From Endozoicomonas sp. NE40 (GTDB lineage Bacteria > Pseudomonadota > Gammaproteobacteria > Pseudomonadales > Endozoicomonadaceae): DNA of 64,000 bases. The notes below the pieces were generated by a model. It was given only the letters and a program-made list of their open reading frames with translations. It searched no databases and was not told where the DNA came from. The stretch lies in the NCBI RefSeq assembly GCF_040549045.1, contig NZ_JBEWTB010000002.1:3042501-3106500 (forward strand). Reading direction: 5' to 3'. The position numbers and the translations under genes were made by a program. Positions 1-9,832 of the stretch are shown here, in pieces (positions within the stretch are counted from its first letter, which is position 1; each line of letters opens with the position of its first letter).

Positions 1-1764
<1,764 letters not shown>

Positions 1765-1882
1765 ATAACGCCAAAGCGATTTGGTGCCATGCACTAGAGA
1801 GTGTAAAAGCAAGAACAAAGCTTATTTAAAACAGATTTTGGATTCCGGAAGCTGAGATTAACATCTCAACTTCAACCAGTTT

Positions 1883-2001
1883 TGCCTGGTGACCATAGAG
1901 TGTTGGAACCACCCGATCCCATCCCGAACTCGGAAGTGAAACGACACATCGCCGATGGTAGTGTGGGGATTCCCCATGTGAGAGTAGGTCATCGCCAGGC
2001 A
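1883..2001 (+). rRNA. rrf: 5S ribosomal RNA
   Basis: A 119-nt segment with complementary ends (tgcctgg / ccaggca) and the conserved interior 'gaactcggaagtgaaac' and 'gagagtaggtcatcgcc' follows the 23S gene by about 120 nt. This is the standard 23S-5S order of an rrn operon. No tRNA lies between 23S and 5S or directly after 5S. Confidence 0.96.
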
Positions 2002-2010
2002 CTCAATTAG

Positions 2011-2044
2011 AAAAGCCCGATAGAGAAATCTGTCGGGCTTTTTG
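2011..2044 (+). terminator. rho-independent terminator of the rrn operon
   Basis: The stem AAAAGCCCGA / TCGGGCTTTTT with a loop of about 12 nt and a run of T lies 10 nt after the 5S gene. Confidence 0.9.
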
Positions 2045-2071
2045 CTATTTGCACGAATTGCATTGCAAAGC

Positions 2072-2175
2072 GTAGGTTGGGTCGAGCGAAGCGATACCCA
2101 ACGTGATGACTATACTGTCCTCCCTTGTTGGGAATTACCCTGAAGGGTATAAACGCTTCGCTCGTCCCAACCTAC
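2072..2175. repeat. imperfect inverted repeat element, 22-bp arms
   Basis: The left arm (2072-2093) starts GTAGGTTGGGTCGAGCGAAG. The right arm (2154-2175) is its reverse complement with one mismatch. The 60-bp interior carries further complementary pieces (ATACCCAACG near 2094, GTTGGGAATTACCC near 2127). It sits between the rrn terminator and rhlE and ends 13 nt before the rhlE start codon. It resembles the dispersed 'GTAGGTTGGG...GCGAAGCG' palindromic repeats seen in many bacterial genomes, but copy number cannot be judged here. Confidence 0.7.
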
Positions 2176-2188
2176 ATGAGAATATCTT

Positions 2189-3526
2189 ATGAGTTTTGAT
2201 TCCCTGGGCCTTTCAGCCCCTATTCTGGAAGCGGTAGCCGAGGAAGGCTATGAAACACCTTCTCCTATTCAGAGCAAGGCAATTCCAGCAGTACTGGAAG
2301 GCAGGGATGTCATGGCTGCAGCTCAAACGGGTACTGGTAAAACGGCAGGCTTTACTCTGCCTATTCTGGAGCTGCTGAGTCGTGGCGAACGTGCCGGCCC
2401 AAATCAGGCTCGTGCTTTGATTCTTACGCCAACGAGAGAGCTGGCTGCACAGGTCGGTGATAATGTACGTTCTTACAGCCGACACTTGCCATTAACCTCC
2501 GCGATTGTTTATGGCGGCGTGAAAATTAATCCGCAAATGATGCGTATGCGTCGTGGTGCTGATGTTCTGATTGCTACTCCAGGGCGTTTGCTGGATTTGT
2601 ATAATCAGAACGCCGTTCGGTTCAAACATCTTGAAGTGCTGGTACTGGATGAAGCTGACCGTATGCTGGATATGGGCTTTATTCATGATATTAAAAAGAT
2701 CCTGAGCATCCTGCCTGAACGCCGTCAGAATCTGATGTTTTCCGCCACTTTTTCTGATCAGATTCGAACTCTGGCGAAGAGCCTGGTGAATAATCCGGTT
2801 GAGATTTCTGTTAGCCCTCGCAATACCACGACCAAATTAGTTAAACAGTGGGTGTGTCCGGTTGATAAAAAACAGAAACCAGCCCTGTTAACGAATTTGA
2901 TCAAAAAACATAAGTGGGAGCAGGTGCTGGTGTTTACCCGCACTAAGCATGGTGCCAACCGTTTAAGCCGTCATCTTGATGATAAAGGCATTAAATCAGC
3001 GGCCATCCACGGCAACAAAAGCCAGGGGGCTCGTACAAGAGCATTATCTGAGTTTAAAGCTGGCGATATACGTGTGCTGGTTGCAACGGATATAGCAGCT
3101 CGCGGTCTGGATATTGATCAGCTGCCACAGGTTGTAAACTTTGACTTGCCCAATGTGGCTGAAGATTATGTACACCGTATTGGTCGTACCGGTCGTGCCG
3201 GTGCAACCGGTCAGGCGGTATCTCTGGTCTGTGCTGATGAAGCCGATCAGTTAGGCGACATTGAGCAACTGATCAAACAGACTCTGGAGCGCAAGGAAAT
3301 TGCAGGCTTTGAACCTGTGCATACCGTACCGGAAACTGGCCATGATCCATCCCGGCGACCCAGAAAGCAGAAGAAGCCGAAGAAGCCTAAAGTAGGGCAT
3401 AAGGATGGTCAGCGTTCAGGTGCTAAAAAAGCACCCAGAAAGCCCCGGGAAAAAGCCGAACCTATTTTAGCGACACCCCGGAAAACCAGTCGCCGAAGAA
3501 CTAAACCGAATACGAATAAAAGTTAA
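2189..3526 (+). CDS. rhlE: ATP-dependent RNA helicase, RhlE-type DEAD-box protein
   Basis: 445 aa. The Q motif (residues 3-28, FDSLGL...PSPIQ), Walker A (AQTGTGKT, 45-52), DEAD (154-157), SAT (185-187) and the helicase C motif HRIGRTGRAG (about 330-340) are all present. The C-terminal tail (from about 385) is very Lys/Arg-rich and probably binds RNA. Proteins of this type unwind short RNA duplexes in ribosome assembly and RNA decay. The ATG at 2189 directly precedes the Q motif, so the start is secure. Placement after an rRNA operon is suggestive but it is a separate transcription unit. RhlE versus a related DEAD-box subfamily (e.g. SrmB) rests on overall similarity and the basic tail. Confidence 0.92.
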   Translation: MSFDSLGLSAPILEAVAEEGYETPSPIQSKAIPAVLEGRDVMAAAQTGTGKTAGFTLPILELLSRGERAGPNQARALILTPTRELAAQVGDNVRSYSRHLPLTSAIVYGGVKINPQMMRMRRGADVLIATPGRLLDLYNQNAVRFKHLEVLVLDEADRMLDMGFIHDIKKILSILPERRQNLMFSATFSDQIRTLAKSLVNNPVEISVSPRNTTTKLVKQWVCPVDKKQKPALLTNLIKKHKWEQVLVFTRTKHGANRLSRHLDDKGIKSAAIHGNKSQGARTRALSEFKAGDIRVLVATDIAARGLDIDQLPQVVNFDLPNVAEDYVHRIGRTGRAGATGQAVSLVCADEADQLGDIEQLIKQTLERKEIAGFEPVHTVPETGHDPSRRPRKQKKPKKPKVGHKDGQRSGAKKAPRKPREKAEPILATPRKTSRRRTKPNTNKS

Positions 3527-3567
3527 TAGACTGCCACCGCCAGCTTTAGCAGGTTTGAGCTGATATT

Positions 3568-3631
3568 CTTAGGGTAGACATTAAGCGAAGCCCTTGTGGC
3601 ATAAAGACTTCTTGTTAATGTCTATCCTAAG
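3568..3631. repeat. long hairpin between convergent genes
   Basis: The 17-bp arms CTTAGGGTAGACATTAA (3568-3584) and TTAATGTCTATCCTAAG (3615-3631) are complementary with one mismatch around a 30-nt loop. The element lies between the ends of rhlE (+) and the GST gene (-). It could act as a bidirectional transcription barrier or be a dispersed repeat; no clear U-tract follows either arm. Confidence 0.6.
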
Positions 3632-3642
3632 ATGTGGGTAGC

Positions 3643-4308
3643 TCAGGAACTCAGGAGGCTTACAAGGTAAGAACTGCCTGACTTCAATCGGCGGATTGAG
3701 AGTTCTTCAAAATCATCGACAACAGCGTTTTTTACTGAAGGTCGGGTCAGCAAATTGTCTGCCCATTTCTTCAGCCCCGGGGTATCACCGAGAATGTCCG
3801 TCGGAAAGTTTTTGTCCAGAAAAATGATCGAACGAAAAACGGGGGCGTAGGCTGCATCAACCAGGCTGAACTGATCGCCATTGAAAAAATCTTTACCATC
3901 CAGCTGCTCTTCAAGCTGCTGCAGCTGGTTTATCAGGTTCGATCGTTCAGATTGGTACGTATCTTTGTCTTGAGCCACACGTAACTTGTGACCGCTCATC
4001 AGAAGTGTTGATCCAAACTCAATCCATGCCCTGTTCCGGGCTTTCTCAAGAGGATCCTGAGGCTGCAGAGATGGGGGGCTTATTTCATCCAGGTATTCAT
4101 TAATGACAGCGGACTCAAAAAGGATAACTTCATCGTTTATGCGCAAGAGCGGGACTTTTCCAGTGGGTGATATTTTCAGAAACCAGTCTGGTTTGTTTTC
4201 CAGGTCTATATAGGTGACCTCAAAGGGTATGTTTTTTTCCAGCAATGTGATCACTGAACGCTGAACAAAGGGGCAGAGTTTGAAACTGATCAGTTCGATT
4301 TTTGGCAT
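3643..4308 (-). CDS. glutathione S-transferase family protein
   Basis: 221 aa. The N-terminal thioredoxin-like domain (about 1-80) has a CPFVQR motif at 12-17 in the position of the catalytic residue, then TGKVPLL with the conserved cis-Pro and ESAVINEYL, the glutathione-binding ES signature. An all-helical C-terminal domain with FSLVDAAYAPV (N-capping box region) follows. Cys at the active site resembles Omega/Beta-like classes, which act as thiol transferases or dehydroascorbate reductases; the substrate is unknown. It is transcribed alone, convergent with rhlE. Confidence 0.88.
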   Translation of the reverse strand: MPKIELISFKLCPFVQRSVITLLEKNIPFEVTYIDLENKPDWFLKISPTGKVPLLRINDEVILFESAVINEYLDEISPPSLQPQDPLEKARNRAWIEFGSTLLMSGHKLRVAQDKDTYQSERSNLINQLQQLEEQLDGKDFFNGDQFSLVDAAYAPVFRSIIFLDKNFPTDILGDTPGLKKWADNLLTRPSVKNAVVDDFEELSIRRLKSGSSYLVSLLSS

Positions 4309-4758
4309 GTTTGCTTCCCCATTTTTGACCTAAATTCATTGTGAAGCCAGAAAATAAAAAAGCAATGGAAAGTTTTAATTAATTGCGATTAATTATGTGA
4401 ATTGTTGAATCAAATTAACATTATCAAAATAAGAAAATTGATTCAGATTAAAAAATAAATTTATCTTTCATTGTGTTGTTTTTGATCAAAACTTAATAAG
4501 TTAACTATTTTAATGATCTGGCTCAGGACAGTTTTTTTAAAATTGAGGCATTATAGATGCATCTAATGAATTTGATGTCTTTTCGGGTCTATAGCAGTAA
4601 CTTCAAGTGATCCCTCGATAACAACATGCATCATCGAATGACGTTTGTTTTCGCCCTGTACTTTCATGGCGATCGTAAGGTTTGTGTACTGACTATGCCA
4701 CTGACAGGAAAAAGACACGCCCGGTTTTAGTAATTGATACCTTCTGGAAGTCTGAGCC
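4309..4758. other. AT-rich intergenic region, no gene recognised
   Basis: About 450 bp between divergent genes (GST leftwards, DASS transporter rightwards). The first half is very AT-rich (for example near 4370-4510) and probably holds promoters for both genes. A 73-codon leftward frame at 4563-4784 overlaps the transporter start and has no recognisable family features, so I do not call it. I see no repeat or RNA gene. Confidence 0.5.
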
Positions 4759-6159
4759 ATGCCGCTTAAAAAATTGATACCCATATCACTTATATTTCTT
4801 GTTCTGTTTTTCTTTCCTCAGATGATTTTCCCGGAAGGTATGTTCAGCGTACTGCAGCAACGTGTACTGGCGATTTTCCTGCTGGCAACCATGATGTGGA
4901 TAAGCGACGTTGTACCTGCTTTTGCGACATCGTTGCTGATTATCATGCTACTGGTGCTGACCACCACGAACAGTGCCCCTTTCCCGCTGCGTGAAGCCCT
5001 GGGGGATGAGGCTCTGCCTTATACGTCGATTTTCAACAGCTTTGCCTCGCCAGTGATTATCCTGTTTCTGGGTGGGTTCTTTATTGCCATGGCCTGTGCC
5101 AAATACAAGCTTGACCTGAACCTTGCCCGTGTTCTGTTGAAACCGTTCGGAACGCGATATGAGATCGTTATGCTGGGTGTAATGATCATCACTGCGGTGT
5201 TCTCTATGTTTATGAGTAACACGGCTACCAGCGTAATGATGCTGACGATCATGACACCGCTGCTGGCCAAAATGGACAGTTCTGATCCGGGCTGTCGTGC
5301 TCTGGTAATCTCTATTCCTATAGCGGCGAACCTGGGTGGTATGGGTACTCCAATTGGAACGCCACCTAATGCGATTGCGTTCCGTTACTTTGTCGGTGAG
5401 CACGCCCTGAGCTTTGGTGGCTGGATGGCGTTTGCAGTGCCTATTACCGTTGTGCTGATTGCTTTCAGCTGGTGGTTGCTGCAGAAAATGTACCCTTCCA
5501 AAAGCAAAGAGGTCAGCATCACCATCGACTCCCAGTTTGAGCTGGGCCTGAAGCCTTACATTGTATACGGCACTGTGATTATGACTGTGCTGCTGTGGAT
5601 GTTCTCCAGCTTCCATGGCATTAACGCCTATGCGGTGGCCATTATTCCTGTAGCTGTATTCAGCTTGACTGGCATTGTTGAAAAGAATGACCTGAAGAAC
5701 ATCAGCTGGGATGTTCTGTGGCTGTTGGCCGGTGGTATTGCTATTGGTACCGGCCTTGCGTCTTCCGGTCTGGCTGAAAAAGTGGTTAGCCTGGTGCCGT
5801 TCGATAACTACAGCGGTGCGATGATTATTCTGGGTATCAGTATTCTGTGTATGGTGATGGCGACGTTTATGTCTCACACTGCGACGGCTAACCTGCTGAT
5901 GCCGATTGCGGTTTCCATGTCGATTTCTATTGCCAGCATTGCTGATCTGGGTGGTCTGGTGGTCATGGGTACAGCAGTTGCTCTGGCTTCCTCTCTGGGT
6001 ATGGGACTGCCGATCAGTACTCCGCCTAATGCTCTGGCGCACGCTACGGGACTGGTGGACACCAAAGACTTTATCAAGACGGCGCGAATCATCAGCCCGG
6101 TGGGTGTGTTACTGATTTATGTGGTTCTGATTGGTCTGGCATCCATTAACTTCTTCTGA
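4759..6159 (+). CDS. SLC13/DASS family sodium-coupled di/tricarboxylate (anion) symporter
   Basis: 466 aa, about 11-12 hydrophobic segments. The two inverted DASS repeats are visible. The first carries MSNTAT (SNT motif) and GTPIGTPPNAIAFRYF, the second MSHTATANLLMP and LPISTPPNALAHATG. Family members import succinate, malate, citrate or similar anions with Na+. The second motif reads SHT rather than the usual SNT, which could alter Na+ or substrate coordination. A related transporter lies at 7537-8943 on the other strand (SNT in both motifs). The start is supported by the hydrophobic N-terminus. The substrate is not assignable from sequence. Confidence 0.9.
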   Translation: MPLKKLIPISLIFLVLFFFPQMIFPEGMFSVLQQRVLAIFLLATMMWISDVVPAFATSLLIIMLLVLTTTNSAPFPLREALGDEALPYTSIFNSFASPVIILFLGGFFIAMACAKYKLDLNLARVLLKPFGTRYEIVMLGVMIITAVFSMFMSNTATSVMMLTIMTPLLAKMDSSDPGCRALVISIPIAANLGGMGTPIGTPPNAIAFRYFVGEHALSFGGWMAFAVPITVVLIAFSWWLLQKMYPSKSKEVSITIDSQFELGLKPYIVYGTVIMTVLLWMFSSFHGINAYAVAIIPVAVFSLTGIVEKNDLKNISWDVLWLLAGGIAIGTGLASSGLAEKVVSLVPFDNYSGAMIILGISILCMVMATFMSHTATANLLMPIAVSMSISIASIADLGGLVVMGTAVALASSLGMGLPISTPPNALAHATGLVDTKDFIKTARIISPVGVLLIYVVLIGLASINFF

Positions 6160-6244
6160 TTAGCCTATAGCCAGTGACCGGGAGTTTATCTCTGTCACTG
6201 GCTCAGTTGCCTGAAAACGACTCCAGAGCCCGGCTATTCGAGTA

Positions 6245-6601
6245 ATGGCAGTAAAAGAAATGTTGAATAGCAAACCCTTTGGGCAGACCTGCCGCTATCT
6301 TGAAGACAGTTGTGGAATGAACCGTGATGCAGCCTTTACCCTGTCCACCCGTGTCTATCGTGGTGGTGGCTTTACCAAAGATTACGTTTACCTCAGTGGG
6401 CTCAGGGGCTTGTTACAGGTTTATAAAGCGACTGATACTTCCAGTCTCTATGTGGGCAAAGGTGCCATAAGCTGTATGCCGCTGGTCAACGATCTTCTTG
6501 ACCGGGGGGTTATTAATGCACCTCGCAGAATACCTCCAGCTCTACCGATGGATGTTCCACAGGATCCTGTCATTAAATATTTGTTAAGTGCCTTGAAATA
6601 A
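6245..6601 (+). pseudogene. C-terminal remnant of a DUF1704 / 'QEGLA motif' protein
   Basis: The 118-aa frame contains AFTLSTRVYRGGGFTKDYVYLSGL (residues about 30-53), followed by LYVGKGA and a 'L..RGVI..P' ending. This is the signature of the C-terminal part of the flavohemoglobin-expression-modulating QEGLA family (DUF1704), zinc-metallopeptidase-like proteins normally 350-600 aa long. The catalytic HExxH-type core is absent and the upstream 85 bp do not encode it. It therefore looks like a decayed or truncated gene, although expression of a short protein cannot be excluded. The family assignment is from memory of the motif. Confidence 0.65.
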
Positions 6602-6685
6602 GGTATTAAAAGGTGGCTGACTCCGCGAGTTGGGCGCCTCAAAAAGTTGCCTGACTTTTTTATCAAAAAACAACAATGAGAGCCT

Positions 6686-7216
6686 ATGAAAGTATTAGCT
6701 TTTGGTGCCAGTAACAGCAAAAACTCCATCAATCGCCAACTGGCAACCTATGCAGTAACCCTTCTTGATGGTGAAGTTGATAGCGAAGTGATTGACCTGA
6801 ATGATTATGAGATGCCACTCTACAGCATCGACAGGGAGCAAGCTTCAGGAATTCCGGAACAGGCAAAGTCACTGTTTGGAAAGATAGGTGACAGCGATGC
6901 TGTTATTGTCTCATTCGCTGAACACAATGGTTCGTACACCGCTGCCTATAAAAATATCTTTGACTGGTGTTCTCGTATTGACCAGAAAGTATTCCAGAAT
7001 AAAGCGGTCATATTTTTATCGACATCACCCGGACCCAGAGGTGCTTCCAGCGTTTTAGCGGCTGCAACGGGTTCTGCGCCTTTCTTTGCTGCTGAGATCA
7101 AAGGTACTCTCTCGGTGCCAAGCTTCCACAGTAATTTTGACTCTGATACTGGACACCTGACCAATGATGAAATCAAGGCCCATCTCAAAAGTATTTTGGA
7201 TAACTTTTTACAGTGA
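6686..7216 (+). CDS. NAD(P)H-dependent FMN reductase (flavodoxin-fold)
   Basis: 176 aa. It starts MKVLAFGASNSKNSINRQLA, the phosphate-binding loop of the NADPH-dependent FMN reductase family, with a typical middle region VIVSFAEHNGSYTAAYKNIFDWCSR and a third loop STSPGPRGASSVL. It is likely a cytoplasmic flavin or quinone reductase. RBS-like 'atgagag' precedes the ATG. It is a single gene with no operon partner, located between two gene remnants. Confidence 0.88.
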   Translation: MKVLAFGASNSKNSINRQLATYAVTLLDGEVDSEVIDLNDYEMPLYSIDREQASGIPEQAKSLFGKIGDSDAVIVSFAEHNGSYTAAYKNIFDWCSRIDQKVFQNKAVIFLSTSPGPRGASSVLAAATGSAPFFAAEIKGTLSVPSFHSNFDSDTGHLTNDEIKAHLKSILDNFLQ

Positions 7217-7290
7217 TGAGCCTTTATAACTTTGTATAAAATAATAAGGCCTGAAACAGAGATGATTCTCATTGTTTCTGGCCTTAAAGG

Positions 7291-7470
7291 TTACCCGTCA
7301 CAACGTTCCGATAGAATCTCTCCTGTGACTGCATCTACTTTCAGTTCCCTTTTTATATTGTCTTTGGAAGCCTCTACTTCCCAGCGCCCACTCCTCCGGC
7401 TCTATTTCGGTGATAGGGTGGTAACCTTTTTTCTTCACGGTACGATCTCCTGACAGGTGATGGCGCAAGT
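7291..7470 (-). pseudogene. frameshifted PepSY-domain protein remnant
   Basis: Reading leftwards, one frame gives VKKKGYHPITEIEPEEW and then, after a one-base shift near 7380, the next frame gives WEVEASKDNIKRELKVDAV and TGEILSERCDG, stopping at 7291-7293 (TAA). Together they reconstruct a near-complete PepSY repeat (G..I.EIE...WEVEA...KVDA.TGEIL). The frame upstream of 7470 does not give a signal peptide. Either the gene is decayed or the assembly has an indel at 7375-7385. PepSY proteins are small periplasmic proteins. Confidence 0.65.
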
Positions 7471-7536
7471 GTAGCAGTCAGGACTCAATGGAGAAGCAGA
7501 CATTTCCCTATGTCTGCCTGGTTGGTTTGGAAAGGT

Positions 7537-8943
7537 TTAGAAATAGCCCACAGAGCCAAGCGCCACCATGCAGGCAAAAATCATCAGCACGCCAATACTG
7601 CTGACAAACTTACCCATCTTGATGAAGTCCCTGCTGCCGACCATTCCGGTAGCGTGCGCCAGAGCGTTGGGCGGTGTACTGATTGGCAGCGACATACCCA
7701 TAGAGGCCGACAGTGCCACACAGATCACTACCACACTCAGTCCGCCATAGGCATCAAGCCCGCTCAGAACGGTGGCAATGGAAACAGCAATAGGCATCAA
7801 CAGGTTGGCAGTTGCCGTGTTGGACATAAAGGTGGCCATGACCATGGCAACAATCGACAGCATGAACAGTACAACAACGATTCCCATGGAATCGAAAGGT
7901 ATGGTGTGAACTACCGCGCTGGCCAGACCGCTTTTCTCCAGGCCATAACCCAGTGCAATACCACCGGCGATCAGCCAGAGTACGTCCCAGTTAATCTGTT
8001 TGATATCTTCAGTGGTGATGATGCCACACAGGGAAAAGACGATAACGGGCAACAGGGCAACGGTATAGGAATTGATGCCATGAAGGCTGGCGGTAATCCA
8101 GAGCAGAATGGTGGCTGCAGTGGTGCCGTAGACAATGAAAGCTTCTCTGCTTTGTTCAAATTCACTGTCAATTTCCAGATGAATAGCGTTGATACCTGTG
8201 GGGTAAACCTTACGCAACAGAATCCAGCTGATGAAAATCAGGATGGCGGCCATGGGAATGGCAAACAGCATCCAGTCACCAAAGCTCATAGCGTATTCGC
8301 CTGTCAGGTAACGGAAGGCAATAGCGTTTGGCGGAGTGCCAATCGGGGTGCCAATGCCGCCCACGTTGGCAGCAATGGGTACAGACATGATCATGCCTTT
8401 AATACCAAGATCGCTGTGATCCATGCTTTTCAGAAGCGGTGTCAGCAGTGTAAGCATCATCGCGGTGGTGGCGGTGTTGCTCATAAACATGGAGAAAATA
8501 GCAGTAATGCCCATCAGGCCCAGCATCACTTTTGAGTAATCAGTACCAATTGGTTGCAGAAGTACCCGTGCCATATTGATATCCAGTTTGTACTTGGTCG
8601 CAGCAATGGCGATAAAGAAGCCACCCATAAACAGAATTACAACAGGCGCTGCCAGGCTGGACATAATCTGGGAATAACTCAGCATGTACTCTGGTTCAAC
8701 GGCATCTTTCAGAAGAAAAGGTGCGCTATCAGACGTGGCGATACACAGCAAACCAAGAATGGTCAGGGAAGTAGCGTAGGCAGGGACCAGTTCTGTGACC
8801 CACAACAGGGTGGCCAGCGCAAAAATAGCCATCACTCGTTGTCCGGCAACGGTTATCCCGCTGATCGGTATCATCTCTACAGGGAGAAAAAACAGAAAGA
8901 GGAAGAGCAAACCGATCACGGCGAGTTTTACATTACGATACAT
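7537..8943 (-). CDS. SLC13/DASS family sodium-coupled anion symporter
   Basis: 468 aa, a multi-spanning membrane protein with both DASS signature pairs intact: MSNTATTAMMLT with GTPIGTPPNAIAFRY, and MSNTATANLLMP with LPISTPPNALAHATG. It is clearly paralogous to the rightward transporter at 4759-6159 (for example the shared stretches VILFMGGFFIA versus VILFLGGFFIA). Its expected role is Na+-coupled uptake of dicarboxylates or related anions. It is a monocistronic leftward gene. Long antisense frames across it are compositional shadows. Confidence 0.9.
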   Translation of the reverse strand: MYRNVKLAVIGLLFLFLFFLPVEMIPISGITVAGQRVMAIFALATLLWVTELVPAYATSLTILGLLCIATSDSAPFLLKDAVEPEYMLSYSQIMSSLAAPVVILFMGGFFIAIAATKYKLDINMARVLLQPIGTDYSKVMLGLMGITAIFSMFMSNTATTAMMLTLLTPLLKSMDHSDLGIKGMIMSVPIAANVGGIGTPIGTPPNAIAFRYLTGEYAMSFGDWMLFAIPMAAILIFISWILLRKVYPTGINAIHLEIDSEFEQSREAFIVYGTTAATILLWITASLHGINSYTVALLPVIVFSLCGIITTEDIKQINWDVLWLIAGGIALGYGLEKSGLASAVVHTIPFDSMGIVVVLFMLSIVAMVMATFMSNTATANLLMPIAVSIATVLSGLDAYGGLSVVVICVALSASMGMSLPISTPPNALAHATGMVGSRDFIKMGKFVSSIGVLMIFACMVALGSVGYF

Positions 8944-9112
8944 AAGTACTACTGAGATATTATCTTTATAAGGGATGATTAATTATGTTTTTTGTTGGTT
9001 ATAGCTGTTTTGGGCTGGGTCAATAAAAGGGTAAATACTGACGTTTTGGTGGGAAGTGTCATTGCTGATGATTGGTCTATGCTTTCCCTTTTGGCAGCTT
9101 GAAGGTAGTGGT

Positions 9113-9832
9113 GTGAGAAGGCTGGTTCTGGTGGGTACAGGGTTCCTCGTTGCTCTGATATTGCTGGCTGTTCTCGATACGGTTGAGAAGGGCTCGGCAA
9201 TATCGCTTAAAGAAGAGCAACTGGTTATCTTTCAATTTGATACCCCTGAGCATGAAGCGATTTTGAACAGCCCTACGCAGCCGGTTCGCAAGTTACCAGA
9301 CAAACGCATTGATGCCCTGATTGATGCCATGCAGAAAATGATAACCACCAACGTTGCGGGAATATCAGCCAATCAGGTTGGAAAGCCCTGGCAGCTGTTC
9401 CTGATTGCCCCTCCCCCTATGGTCAACAGTTCCGCCCCTCCTGAAGTGTTTATTAATCCTGTGATTACCGGAGTATCCAGGGATAAAGTCTGTTTCTGGC
9501 ATGGTTGCCTGAGTTCAAAAGGCAAGCCGTTTGGCAAAACCGCCACCTGGAAGAAAATCACCATTCAGGCTCAGGATGCCAGAGGTAAACCATTTACCCG
9601 TGACCTGACCGGTATGGATGCCATTGTTGCCCAGCACGAATTCCGACATCTTCTGGGAGGCGGTTATCATGAGCATGCCAGTGAGTTTCATGAAGAGATG
9701 GAGTTGATGCGTTTAATATTTCAGAAGAAAGAGCACTTTATTGAAGTGTGTGATGATAAGGCACCCTTTCTGCTGGAGGACTATCGACCGGGAGAGCACA
9801 TTGAAGAGTACGCAAAACGGACAGGCCATTAA
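9113..9832 (+). CDS. membrane-anchored peptide-deformylase-like protein
   Basis: 239 aa from GTG 9113, which has GAAGG 8 nt upstream; an in-frame GTG at 9056 would add 19 residues. An Arg-Arg start is followed by one hydrophobic helix (about 4-22), then a soluble domain with the three deformylase motifs in order: VAGISANQVG (motif I, G.G.AA.Q-like), WHGCLSS (motif II, normally EGCLS) and QHEFRHLLGG (motif III, HExxH). The metal ligands Cys, His and His are thus present; the motif-II Glu is His. Ordinary peptide deformylase is about 170 aa and cytosolic, so a membrane-tethered divergent copy is unusual. It ends 4 nt inside the convergent photolyase gene. Confidence 0.8.
   Translation: MRRLVLVGTGFLVALILLAVLDTVEKGSAISLKEEQLVIFQFDTPEHEAILNSPTQPVRKLPDKRIDALIDAMQKMITTNVAGISANQVGKPWQLFLIAPPPMVNSSAPPEVFINPVITGVSRDKVCFWHGCLSSKGKPFGKTATWKKITIQAQDARGKPFTRDLTGMDAIVAQHEFRHLLGGGYHEHASEFHEEMELMRLIFQKKEHFIEVCDDKAPFLLEDYRPGEHIEEYAKRTGH

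Noticed and set aside
4563..4784. 73-codon minus-strand frame
   Set aside because: It overlaps the DASS transporter start and shows no conserved features.
4948..6042. 364-codon open frame on the minus strand
   Set aside because: It lies antisense to the DASS transporter, is rich in His/Gln/Arg/Asn as expected from reading hydrophobic codons backwards, and has no family features.
7510..8535. 341-codon open frame on the plus strand
   Set aside because: Antisense to the second DASS transporter, with the same compositional artefact.
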